Part shown: in pieces, positions 53,493-64,000 of the stretch
Layout: each line of letters begins with the position of its first letter
How positions within the stretch are numbered: position 1 is the first letter of the stretch
DNA from: Entoloma clypeatum
Lineage: Eukaryota > Basidiomycota > Agaricomycetes > Agaricales > Entolomataceae
Direction of reading: 5' to 3'
DNA: 64,000 nucleotides
Assembly (NCBI GenBank): GCA_963565915.1
Contig: OY751496.1
Coordinates: 1,860,001-1,924,000 of the forward strand
Notes under the pieces: generated by a model
Told to the model about the DNA's origin: nothing
What the model saw: the letters and a program-made list of their open reading frames with translations, nothing else
Databases searched by the model: none
Position numbers and translations under genes: made by a program

Positions 53493-54881
53493 ATGCGACC
53501 CCTCGACGCTCTCCTCCTGCCCCTGCTCCTCCTCCCGTTCTCCGTCTCTGCCCACAAGGAGCCCAAGACACCACAAGAAGTCGAGATCCAGCGCGCCCTC
53601 CAAGCCGCCGCGTACCACGTACGGATCTCACCCGCTTCACAATCCCCACTCATCCCACACACCTACGCAGTGCGCACCCGCCGTAGCAGAGTTCACCGCG
53701 TCCCGCAAGCGTTCTTGGGCCCAAAAGGTCCTCGCTGGTCGCCCTTCCCTGCCCGCGTACCAAGACCTCTTCTCGTCCAACTCCTACGATACCGTGTCTG
53801 GCAAGGACAACGACGATCAGCAGACGTTCCTCACGTGCTCTCCTGCCCGCGACACGCGTATCCAGAACAACACGTGTGTCCTCGCGCCCGAAGTCACCGA
53901 GGGCCCGTACTACCACACCGCGGGGCATCCGATACGGCAGAACATCGCAGAGTTTCAGGATGGACTCCTTCTAGTGAGCGCACTCGTTCTACATATATCG
54001 ATCTGACTCGAACTTTCTAATGTAAAGTTGTTGGACATCGGCGTCATCGACGTAGAGACGTGTAAACCCCTCCCCAATGTCCTCGTCGACATCTGGCAGG
54101 CGAACGCCACAGGGCACTACGCAGGTGGCTCGTATTCCATGCCGTCATATTCATCCTCGTTGACTCGAGCCTAGGTCATCCAATCCCCGCGCCCCACCTC
54201 ATCGACGAGAAACCACAGGTAGGCGGCAAACGCTCCGGCCTCCTCAGCGCGTACCCGCGCACCGTCCCCCACGAAACATTCCTCCGCGGCGCATGGCCCA
54301 CGGACAACCATGGCGTTGCCCAATTCACCAGTTTCGTGCCTTTCTCGCCAGTCCCCTAGTCTGACCCTGACATTTACCTCACCCCCTTCCTCTCGCACAG
54401 CCATCTATCCAGGGTACTACACGGGCCGCGCGACGCACATCCACACCAAAGTCCTCCCTTCATGGACGACCAACTCGAACGGGACGTATTCCTCCGACAC
54501 CGTGGCACACGTCGGGCAGTTCTTCTTTGACGACGAGATAAACCAACGGGTTGACAACGTGCGTTCAGCCTATTCCAGTGTTCATATCCCTGATTCCCAC
54601 CAGATGCATCCCTACACGACGAACCCGATCCGGCATACCCTCGGGCGCACGAGGAACTGGCGCGATGCCCTGAATATCTTTGAGGATAGCCATGGGCCGG
54701 AGGGCAAGTATAACCCCGTGTTTCAGCTTGAGCTGTTAGGGGCGGTAATTTCACAAGGGTTGATTGGGTATATTACGATGGTATGTTTTTTTTTTTTTGC
54801 TTTTGTATTTGGTGGTGAGGTAACGGATTTATATAGGGAGTGAATGCGAGTGCGGGGTACGCTAACGTTTATAGGGGGTGA
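53493..54881 (+). CDS. Secreted intradiol ring-cleavage dioxygenase
   Basis: Seven exons (53493-53618, 53671-53973, 54028-54124, 54175-54330, 54401-54558, 54604-54780, 54837-54881), all in frame. A signal peptide (MRPLDALLLPLLLLPFSVSA) precedes an extracellular intradiol dioxygenase. Ligands of the non-haem Fe(III) are visible: the first Tyr in VTEGPYYHTAGHPIRQNIAE, and the Y...H-x-H set in IYPGYYTGRATHIHTKVLPS. LLDIGVIDVETCKPLPNVLV and DIWQANATGHYAG form the beta-sandwich core. Fe(III) dioxygenases of this type split catechol-like rings between the hydroxyls to give cis,cis-muconates; secreted fungal members act on lignin-derived or hydroxylated aromatics outside the cell. The divergent neighbour encodes a muconate-cyclase-like protein, the following pathway step. 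Confidence 0.92.
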
Positions 54882-55112
54882 ACCTGGGGTCGGTTGTTTT
54901 GTGGGACTCCATTCTTGCATATATGCGCGACATGCTACACATCGTTTACTTCTTGCTCTCGATCTAATGACTTCACGTTGACGATGCACATAATGTACTG
55001 CATATATAGAAATGAACGTTGAACATTTGTACATACGACTTTCCTCACCTGGCCCGGACCGGAGGATCTTGCTCTTCTCACCGTTCATCTTCCCTCTGAA
55101 TCCCTCCTTTCT

Positions 55113-56040
55113 ATGCTGCTGGAAGTATTCGCACAAGGCCTAGCCGTCCTCTCCAAACCTGTCCACCCAACCCTCTTCCCCTTCCCCCTCGGACCCACCA
55201 TCCACGCCGCGCGCATCTCCACAGCCTACCAGGCCCAAGCCCGCGCTGCCGCCAGTGGAAATGGACCAGCAGCGAAGCTCCCCTGGGGGACGTATATCGC
55301 TGGGTACCTCATTATGGTGCGTCACCTCTCCTAGGTATCCACGTTCTACAAGTGCCTACAGAGCTGACACCTACCAGGCCTGGGGCGGCACGATCCTGAC
55401 ACACCATCTGCTCTCCCTCCCCCCACCCATGCTCTACTCGCCCACGCCATACCTCATCTACATCCCCGTGCACCTCCTCCTCACCTTCCTCTTCTCCCTC
55501 TTCCCAGGGCTGCTCTCCCCTTCCTCCCTCGCACTCCTCGACACCGCCCTCTTCCCGCTCGATGCGCTGGTCCGCACGGGATCCGTTACCGGCGCACTCG
55601 CCCACCTCAGCACGCACGACAAGGTCACGGTCCACCCGGCGCTCGCGGCCTCCCCACTGACGCACCTTCTCATCGGCGCACTCGCAGCGGCGGGCGGGTC
55701 CCTCCTTGCGTCGACGCTCTCGACGTGGTCGGCTAACTGGTCGTTCTCTACTCCGCCGGTGCTGCGTGCGCCGACGCTGTGGGCGGGCGTGGACCTGTGG
55801 GGCGGGGCGCTCGCGGCGGGGGTGTATGGGGCTGTTACGGGGCATGTGGCGTTTGATGGGGTGCGGGGGGTGGTGGGGCGAGAAGGGAAGTGGACGGAGG
55901 GGGAAGGGAAGGCGTTGTGTGCAATTGTGTTGGTGGTGTGTGCGGGGGCGAGGGTGTATAAGGTACATTGGGCTGCTGGGAACAGAAGCTCGGAGAAGAC
56001 TCAGAGTAAGCCGGAGGGGGAGAAGGGGAAAAAGGAGTAG
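55113..56040 (+). CDS. TRIC-like (trimeric intracellular cation) channel protein
   Basis: Two exons (55113-55316 and 55378-56040) encode 288 residues with about six or seven hydrophobic segments. Family-like pieces are LPWGTYIAGYLIMAWGGTIL, YLIYIPVHLLLTFLFSLFPG, FPLDALVRTGSVTGALAHL and LLIGALAAAGGSLLASTLST; the two glycine-rich AWGGTI / AAAGGSLL segments correspond to the kinked pore helices of TRIC channels. The tail is basic and lysine-rich (SKPEGEKGKKE). TRIC proteins are monovalent cation channels of endomembranes that balance charge during calcium release. The assignment rests on motif order and topology by eye; an unrelated fungal membrane family is the alternative. The GC content is high, like the preceding genes. 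Confidence 0.6.
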
Positions 56041-57018
56041 ATCCCCTTGAATTTCTTGTGTATCTGTGCATGGGCAAATTTAAAGCAGATTAGATACATT
56101 TTCGTGAGTGGACACGCGACAACGCGGGGCACTCGAGAGTGGCTTGCACATTACAACAACCAAACACAAACCAAAAAGTTGAAAAACTCCAACAGCTGAA
56201 ATGTATGTATGTACGTCCCATGGCGGCCCGGGTACGGAAATTCCATTTGTCAACTCCGCCCCCTGGATCATGATGTTCTCCAAGTCTCCGCTCAGTTGCG
56301 AGCATCCGAGTCCAGACATCTCATACCCCTCGGAGTCATCAGTATCCCCACCATCATGGATCAAGAACCTGCCATCGGCTACACAGCGCTCCGGACCCTC
56401 TGGTGCAAGGCAACAACCTGACCGAAGAGCAAGGTGTGAACAAGCTCCAACAATCCTGAAAAGCGGAAAATTCGCTCATCAGACACAGACCCAACGGCAC
56501 GAAGAGGCAGCGCCAGCCTGAGACGAATCCCCGAGGATGAGGAAGAAGCAAGGCGCGCTTTGTTTCAGCAGGAAGCAGAAGAACGCGAGAGGAGGCTCAA
56601 AATGAAATTCAACATGAACATCAAGGTTGACAACTATATATATGAGACATAGGTGTTGCTCGTCCCGGACCCGTCGTTTCAACGTATCTGATTCAACTGC
56701 GCTTGATACGGATGGGATTCGATGGGTACGGAGGAGAGCAATAACATTTAACTGTGTACATAGTACACAGTACACTAGCCTTCTTTCGACTGAACAGCCA
56801 AGTGAGATCTTTCCTCCTTGAAGTACACGACTCATTCCAATCAGATCAATCCGCCTGACCAGTATACCCGCAAAAATACCTTGAAAGTAACAGGCCGACT
56901 CTCAAAACTTGATAGAAATTAAATTTTTTACTAGCCCAGATATGTTAGCATCGATGCGGTCATTTGGTGTGAAGTACCTAGAGCAACGTGAGATGTGCAT
57001 CCTCATATCCAACCCTAT
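56041..57018. other. Intergenic region with weak coding traces
   Basis: About 980 bp between a plus-strand and a minus-strand gene end. A plus-strand frame ending at 56,652 reads RRIPEDEEEARRALFQQEAE then ERERRLKMKFNMNIKVDNYI, like a charged helical C-terminus, but no sound upstream exons could be joined. A minus-strand frame (56364-56080) is an alternative. The dispersed repeat copy B overlaps its right part. No gene is called. Confidence 0.4.
56635..56737 (-). repeat. Short dispersed repeat, copy B
   Basis: The reverse complement of this segment matches 33958-34071 (tctcctccgtac-catcgaat, gcgcagttga-tcagatacg, acgggtccgg-acgagcaaca), with scattered substitutions and one internal deletion. 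The two copies have different flanks, which suggests dispersal rather than a local duplication. Confidence 0.6.
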
Positions 57019-60000
57019 TCACAAACGGCTCGCTCTGACATACTCGGATAGCCAAGCAGTATGATGGGATGTAGCTCCTAGATGCTCAAGGGGATGCATG
57101 TGCTGCATCGTGCGGTCTTGGATACTAGGCGACGGCATAGTTATACTCAGCAAAGTAGCAAACTCTTCCTCAATACCCGCTTGGTGTAGAATGCCGTAGA
57201 CGTCTGGGGAGGCACCACGGACAGATATGGAGTATCGTTTGTGAGAATCCACCGCCAGCCATGTTTCTTTGACCATGAGCTTCAGCGCCTCGGTGACCAC
57301 TTTTGGCTCTTTAGATATTTCGAGGCGTTTCCAAGCCGCAAACCATTCACCGACGAGTTCTTCGAAGTTACCAATAGGTTGAGAGGTGGTCGATTTTATT
57401 TTGGAAAGGGTTTCCTGGTAATCAGACTCGTCACCAAACTCCATGAGTATCGCGAGATAGGGGAGATCACGGAGGGTATCGATTGGACGTATTGTAGGTT
57501 CTGCATTTGTATCTCCGGCAACTGGAGGTTTGACTTCGCCGGCAAGCACAGAAAGGTGAGAGGGGTCAAATCCTGTGTCCAGAGCAACAGAACCAATTTA
57601 AACGGGAATTAAAAAGTCAATCGATTCTTCTGTGAAGCAGAATTGCAGCCCTGCGCCACGAGCCCATAGGTTTGCAAGCAATTGCCTAAAATGGTCATAC
57701 CAGTCCACATCAACAGGGGGGTTTATACTCACACATCTGGTTCTTCTGGCATGGGATCCTTTGTCACGATCCAATGTGTAAAATTCACATAGGCATCACC
57801 AAAAGCTGTGTCAAATTTTTGTTGACCACTACCTGCCCATACGTCGTGGCCAAAAAGTGTGTGGAGAAAATGCAAGAGACGAACGGGCCGCAGAAGGTTC
57901 CGCTCACCATGTTCAGAGGGAGCAGCCCAGTCGCGAGCAACAAGTAAAAGTGTGCGGGCGGCAAGCTCACAGGGAAGGCCTTTTTCGATGACTCCTGCAA
58001 GTCAGTATTGAGAGTGTCCAGGACAAGTGCCAGGCGATTAGTGTCTGAGGGACCATGCAATATATCAATACTACCCAGCACAAGGATTGGCTCTGAAGGC
58101 GAATGTGTGCAGATTATTTCACCGTTAGCTGTGAAGCCGGTGAAAAGTCTCATGTCTTGCCCGACACTTCGATCTGCAAGCTTTACAACTTCTGAACCTG
58201 CTAGCCCTGTTTCAAGACAAAGGCGTGGCGAAAGCATAGCAAAGACGTGGTCCCTATTCGTTGTTGAGAACGGCCGCCCACATGTAAGTTTTAGGGACGC
58301 TAAGGCAGCCATCTCGCCATCCTTTTGTTCAGGTAGCTGCGCAGTCCACCTGGTTCAAAGGTGAGCACAATTGTCTACGACAGACGGGGTTCACCTACAA
58401 GGGCCGTCCGTATTGGGAGAGGTGCTCGATGGTTTGAAGAGCACCCATGCACTGGACGCTCGCTGCTGCCCGATTCTCAGTATGGTGGTCAAAGCCAACA
58501 GCGACGTAGGGTGGCAACAGTCGAACCACTTCCGAGTGAAGTTGCAAAGAATGCACTGTTCTTCCATAAGTCATGCGCATACAAGGCAAAGGGGTTGAAG
58601 ACTAACGGTTGACTGGGCAAGGAGCATGATAGGAAAGGCTCAAATTTGTCCCCATGAATATATACCACATGTTTGTTGACAATTCTTGATTGTGCAAGAG
58701 ACGTAAGAGGGCCCACAAACACGAACCCAGCTCGTGGGCTTCGTCGAAGTATGTCACACTTAAAGCTCGAGAATGGATAGAAGAAAGAAATTTCATCAGG
58801 TTCTGGGTGGCCGCCTTGGCGGTGGAATCGTAAAGTTGGCGAGCCCTGCTGGTAGGGTCATGACCATGAGGTCTCTGGCAAACAAAGTGGAGAATGTTCG
58901 GACTGCTTTTCAACTGTCAAAGGCTGAGCGCCTGAAGCTAAAAGAAGGAGAAATGACTTGCGTCATTTGCCTGTTTAACTACCTGTGTATGAAACTGTAT
59001 TCGGCCGTTACGCGCCCCATTTGGCTCCATGAGCTCATGCCAATATGCATGTAATTGTGGTCCGTCAAATTTATTCTCGTCTCGTGCTCTCTGCAGCCAG
59101 TGAAGCATAGTCGTGTGTGCCGCAGTAAGGAAGCAGGCGATGGCGACATGTGCGGTGATGCTCAAGTCGTTATCCTTGGGCAATGCGGAAAAGTAGTCAA
59201 CGACCTCCACATCCGAAGGTGGATAACCTGGATCATTCCGCCCGCGAAGGCAAATTGGGAGCGTAAATATATGCCTACCCACCTAGCAGAAACCTTGTAG
59301 CATAGCACGCCAGGACAGAACGCGCACACACCTCTGTAAGCATGCGCGATTTGCCTGTTCCGGAACTCTGAACCACGGGAATGGCTTTGGCATACAGTGG
59401 CCTCAAATTGGTCCGATTCGCTACATCAGCTGTTTTGAGATAGTTTACGAAATCGACCGCAGCATCTCCAACGAAGGGTGTTTTGTAGGCCGCCATGGCC
59501 TCTGCAACAAGGAGTTGTCAAACTTCGTCAGGGATGCAAGCCACGCGAGCCGTACTTTCAAGAATTAACTCCCTAGAAGTACAACTTGTAAGTATTCGAC
59601 AGAGTCGGAAGCGGAAACATACCTGGTCTCAGGACCTAAGTCAATGATAGGGGGAGGTTTCCTAAGCGTTGCTGTGGAAGCGATCAATTGCTCCAGGCCC
59701 TAGCTAGAAATGGTGGAGCACGTACGATGTGCAGCGAGCTGCGACCAATCTCTGGCCAACATGCCCTTCGTCACTCCGTTCTGCCATTCTTTGAACTCGG
59801 TGTCATCCAGGTTCCCTATAAGCCGCTGTATTTCTTTCGGCAACAAAGGAGCCAAGAAAACGTTCTCTTTCGAAGCTGCGGTTAATGCCGTGGGGAGTGC
59901 CATGAGAATATTGGTGAACAACATCCGCCATTTCGATGCGTCATCTTCAGGGCTAGGAATTGTGTCATTGGCAGCGTCGTTCATTATTTCATTAAGCGCG

Positions 60001-60065
60001 GAGAGTTTATCCTGCGACAGGGAAGAAGGAGGATCTGGGTCGACATCCATTGAATCTGACATCAT
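57019..60065 (-). pseudogene. Crinkler-like P-loop NTPase gene broken by two in-frame stops
   Basis: Minus-strand multi-exon gene starting MMSDSMDVDPDPPSSLSQDK at 60065. Family-type pieces in order: EAMAAYKTPFVGDAAVDFVN, Walker A AIPVVQSSGTGKSRMLTEV, LPICLRGRNDPGYPPSDVEV, Walker B-like SVTYFDEAHELGSCLWALLR, then PYVAVGFDHHTENRAAASVQ, MGALQTIEHLSQYGRPLW and, near the end, WIVTKDPMPEEPDV and EESIDFLIPV. Two stops interrupt otherwise continuous frame: a TGA at 59520-59518 between IPDEV and QLLVAEAMAAY, and a TAA at 57600-57598 between IDFLIPV and IGSVALDTGFDPSHLS. Neither can be removed by an intron of normal length. Both stops could arise from C-to-T changes (CGA, CAA). The last exon ends at 57019. 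A family member that has lost function is the simplest reading. Confidence 0.65.
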
Positions 60066-60425
60066 GAGAGTATGACCATCGTTAGCGGTGATCAGTGAGA
60101 GGCAGTGTTGGATTCACGACGTGATGCCCAAGGTTCTCGTAAATCGATATACAGCTGTCATTGTAAAGGTACTCTTTCATTCAAGATAACTCTATTTAAT
60201 CAGGCCTACCTGCCATTTTGTGACGTTCACTGCCTCCACGTATCCATACAAGTACCTCCAAACTAATAACTTCTTTAATGCGAGCAACCCAGTTGCTTGC
60301 TTTGGTAGCCCTCCTAGTTTGAAGGCATATAAGTTCTCTTGGTATGGTATTACGAGTAAGTAATTTATCAGTGAACGTTCTATAAGCGAACGAAACCAAC
60401 AACTGGACATGAAATATGCGAATGG
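60066..60425. other. Intergenic, no feature seen
   Basis: 360 bp between the ABCC stop and the start of the broken NTPase gene, both on the minus strand. It should contain the NTPase promoter. Short frames on the minus strand here are not credible genes. Confidence 0.45.
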
Positions 60426-63400
60426 CTATGTCTGAGTGATTTTGGCAAGACCATCATGCTCCTCCCGGATCCGAAGAATATCTGCGCGTTGGAGATTGGC
60501 TTCGTTGCAAAGTGACCGGAAGATCGATTGCTTGTCATCAAAAAGATTCAACACCGTGTCGAACTCTGCGATTTTGCCAGCATCCATAACCATGACTCTG
60601 TCATAATAGGCTAATGATCCGATATTTCAGAGCCGCGATCAAGGGTTTGAGAAACGACTTTGCGTACCAATCGTGTTTAGTCGATGTGCAATACACAGTA
60701 GAGTTGCGGAGGCAAACTCAATCTGTATAGTCTTCTGCAGCTTCGCATCCGTCTCGACATCAACACTGCTGGTGGCCTCATCCTAGTATCACATTGGTAA
60801 GTATTACAGGCAGACCAATGATCGTGAGAGCTGACCAGTATAATAATCCGACTATTTTTGACCAGAGCTCGGCACAGTGCAAGAAGTTGCTTTTCTCCAG
60901 CACTGAAGTTGGAGCCTTGGTTCGACTATATTAGGCGAAGAAGTTATTGACAACAAGATGATCACATACCTTCGTCGCCGACCGTTGAATCAAGGCTGAA
61001 CTTTGCTTCCGCGACTGGGTCTGACGTTCCATCACGAGGGAGGAGCCACGCGCGTTGGAGGACAGATATAAGTTCGGCGTCAGTGCGCAATGCTTGAGGA
61101 TCACTTGAGATTGAATACATTAATGATGGGCCAAGACCGTGTGCAGCAAGACGGGGGACTTACAGGTTTTCTCTCAGAGTACCAAGGAAAAGGGTACTAT
61201 CCTGAGGAACGAGAGCCAAGCGGCCACGTAAAATGTCAAGTCCGATGTCGTGGATATTGTGACCATCTATCTCGATCTTTCCGCCTTTCAAATCGACGGT
61301 CCTGCAACGGTATATTAGCACCCAAAAGGATAGGCGCTACGAACTAGTATTCCTTACCGAAAGAGTGCTTGAAGCAGAGAACTCTTGCCTAATATGACTC
61401 AGGGACGAAGCAAAACTCGAGCTGCAATTAATCTTACCTGCCCCAGTGCGGCCAACAATGCCAATCTAGCAAAGATGTCAGGCGCCACTTGGTATACAAC
61501 GGGGGAACAAACAGGTACCTTCTCGCCAGGTTTAACATCAAATGTGAGCCCCTTCAAAACCAGCGGCAAGCCTTCACGGTACGCTAATTTGACATCGGTA
61601 AAAGTGATATGACCCTCGCTTGGCCACGACGCCGGTGGATCGTTCGGTGTTGTCGCCTCGCCTTCAAGCGGTAACTCTGTGTAATGGAGCACCCGCTCCA
61701 CGGCGTTCATATTTTGCTCGTTTTGAGCAAACTGGGAGACCATATCCGCTGAATGGTGGATAATAAATATGAGGTCCAGTCGGGGGCAAGAAAAATGAAA
61801 GGCGTACAGAAGATCTGCGTAACTATTAAAACATATCAGCGACGTAGTTCCCGGAAGATGATGAAAGTACTTACTCCCCAAAGTGTATGATAAGACGACA
61901 CCAATCTTGGCGGGATTCACACTATGGCGGGACCCGGCAGCGAAGAGCGCGATGCCCAATACCAAGGTATTTCCAATCAGATCCAGTCTAATTGCAAGCC
62001 AGCGTTGAATGGATATTGTCATATAGTAGGCTCGATTTTCCATATCCAGACCCTGGTCTGCACCTTTCATGTAATTGTCCTGTAATGTCATGAGGAAGGG
62101 CATCAGGAGCCGAGGAAAGTACGGGCTTACTTGGGCTCGATATGCTCTGATGACCGACAATCCCGTCAATGTTTCTAAAAAGGTATAAATCAGAAGAGAA
62201 AGAAAAAGGGTATGAAAAGGCATACCTGAATATGAGCCATAAAGAGCCGATCGCATCAATGAATCGATCCGTTTGGTTTCTACGGATGTGCGCCGATAAT
62301 ACATGGATATAAGATAGTAAAGTGCCGTCATAGGTGCAAAAATTATCCCAAGGTAGGGAAATGTATAGAATACCAATGCCATTGTCCCGATGACCCCGCT
62401 GAATGTTGACAAGAACTGTGTGGGGAGTAGTGTGAATGCGATGAATTATTGGGATTAAACAATTGACGAACCTGCCACGACGTCTGGGCAAGCTCATTAT
62501 CCAGAGTGTCTTGATCTTTGGAAAGCCTTGCGAGAATCCGACCTATGAAAGGAAAGTTTAGACTGCGAATGCGATCAACAAGCAAAAAATAGATACCAAT
62601 AGGTGTCGTGTCAAAGAAAGAAGTTGGAGAATGCAGCACGGCATTCAATGCAGTCTTGAAGAGGTTGAAACTTGCTATCAAACTAGTCCACCTAGAGTGA
62701 TGCCGAAAGACTTAATAAACCACCTTGAGCAAAGATGATATGTATCACTTACGCAAATGCAAAACTGAGCAAGAATGATAATATGGCTTGTGCAGCACCT
62801 ACATTCAATCGATATGACTCAGTCAGTTCCAGAGAAAAAGAAAAAAAAAAACTTTGGGATCATACCCAACGCGGCGTAAACCGCCATATAATCCCCTTCC
62901 CTGAATCCGTGTATACTCTGCGCAGTCCAAAACCCAAGGAACAGATTGTTCGAGACTGTGAACAGTCACCTCAACAACAAAATAGAATCACCGGAAAAAC
63001 CAAAACATACCCAAAGCTCCCTGCGTCAGAGCCAACAAAAGAATGATGATCGGTCCCCATATGATGCCTCCCGCAAACCGCAGATATTGCGAATACACCT
63101 TCCATGTCACCGCTCCGGTATTCCTTTCTTCTGCTTGCATGAGCACACTGTCAATGCCCTTCTTCTCAACCTCTTCATCAGCGCAGTCTTTCGCATCAGC
63201 ATCCCTGCTGCCTTGTTCCTTGCTTGACTGCTGCTCCTCTATTTCAAGGTTCCCATACTCCTCCATTAGTCGAGAGAAAAGTACGCTATCATTCATGAGA
63301 TCCTATGCAGGTTGCGTCAAGATAAAATGATAGGAGCAGCGAGCAATCAATGACTCACACGGTAGGTACCATGCTCTACAATTACCCCATTATCCATAAC

Positions 63401-64000
63401 ATAAATATAATCCGTCTTATCCAAAACATGTAGCGCATGGGTGACGAGAATACGGGTGCGATCTGCAAGAGGACCGTTGAGGAGACACTGCTCTAGGATC
63501 CTTTTCCCAACGTAAGCATCTACCGCGGAGAGCGGGTCATCGAGAAGGATGATGTCCGACTCTGAATAAGCAGCGCGAGCCAGGGAAACGCGAGCCTAGA
63601 CAAGAACAAACATGTCAATAAAATTTACGAGATCAATGGAGAAGATGACAAGACAACCTTTTGACCACCTGAAAGATATTAGATCAGCATCCACCTTGAC
63701 TTGATTGCAAACCAACGGTGACTCACCACTAAGATTAATACCCTTTTCACCAATCTCCGTTGATTCGCCGTGCGGAAGCACCTCAAGATCCCGTTCCAAG
63801 CTGCATGCGTGAATGATTCGTCGGAATCTGAGTAAAAAAAAAACGTCTCTGAATTCTACATGCAGCGAAAGTAATGGAGTAACTGACCTTTCTTCGTCGT
63901 CGGCCTTACCGAAAAGCACGTTCTCTCGGAGAGTCGCGTTTCGTATCCACGGGGTCTGGGAAGCATATGCTACACTGCCGCTCACGACGATCTTTCGTTG
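60426..64000 (-). CDS. ABCC (MRP-like) transporter paralogue, 5' part outside window
   Basis: Minus-strand gene whose beginning lies beyond the right edge. The visible part enters NBD1 after Walker A ([20 protein letters not shown]), with [10 protein letters not shown] and the NBD1 Walker B near 63,545. A linker follows, then TMD2 ([60 protein letters not shown]), NBD2 ([20 protein letters not shown] onward), and the C-terminus [20 protein letters not shown] ... [12 protein letters not shown] with TAG at 60428-60426. It closely parallels the plus-strand ABCC gene, for instance MALVFYTFP(Y/L)LG and [12 protein letters not shown], including matching intron positions. The two are therefore diverged paralogues rather than alleles. 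Likely role: vacuolar or plasma-membrane export of conjugates. No in-frame break was seen in the part I followed. Confidence 0.9.

Noticed and set aside
55312..55968. Minus-strand open frame of 218 codons antisense to the TRIC-like gene
   Set aside because: Arg/Glu-rich low-complexity shadow of a GC-rich sense gene with convincing membrane segments.

Overview
The window is nuclear DNA of a filamentous basidiomycete, most likely an Agaricomycete. The genes are rich in short GT-AG introns (about 48-75 nt). Several families are typical of mushroom-forming fungi: a DUF6535 membrane protein, Crinkler/RHS-like NTPase proteins, intracellular ABCC pumps and a secreted intradiol dioxygenase. There are no operons, phage or CRISPR features. 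Exon boundaries given here were read by eye from splice consensus and frame continuity.

Left part (1-18.5 kb), housekeeping and nuclear genes: a 5'-open coiled-coil protein, an F-box/WD40 protein, ribosomal protein eS30 with a box C/D snoRNA (snR60/SNORD80 type) in its third intron, a 1332-residue chromodomain-coiled coil-C2H2 protein, a Kre9-like GPI-anchored protein, mitochondrial dihydrolipoamide dehydrogenase, tRNA-Ile(AAU), a DUF6535 protein, a small unknown gene and a dimeric alpha-beta-barrel protein.

Middle part (18.8-32 kb): a large intron-rich BEACH/WD40 gene, a hemerythrin-domain gene with a decayed paralogue beside it, about 1.7 kb without a supported gene, and an isocitrate lyase/PEP-mutase family enzyme.

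From 32,094 to 47,977 the sequence holds the same 7,842 bp twice: an SDR oxidoreductase and an ABCC transporter. The copies appear identical and are separated by a run of 200 N. The repeat ends exactly at both edges of the gap, so this is best read as two overlapping contig ends that were not merged. The true locus probably carries one SDR and one ABCC gene.

Right part (48.7-64 kb), accessory: a Crinkler/RHS-type NTPase plus nuclease-like protein, a PhzF-family enzyme, a divergent pair made of a muconate-cyclase-like beta-propeller and a secreted intradiol dioxygenase (aromatic ring cleavage and the following lactonisation), a TRIC-like membrane protein, a second P-loop gene broken by two in-frame stops, and a second ABCC transporter, paralogous to the first, running off the right edge. 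The combination of aromatic ring cleavage, efflux pumps, an SDR and conflict-type NTPases suggests an environmental-response or detoxification neighbourhood; that grouping is inference.
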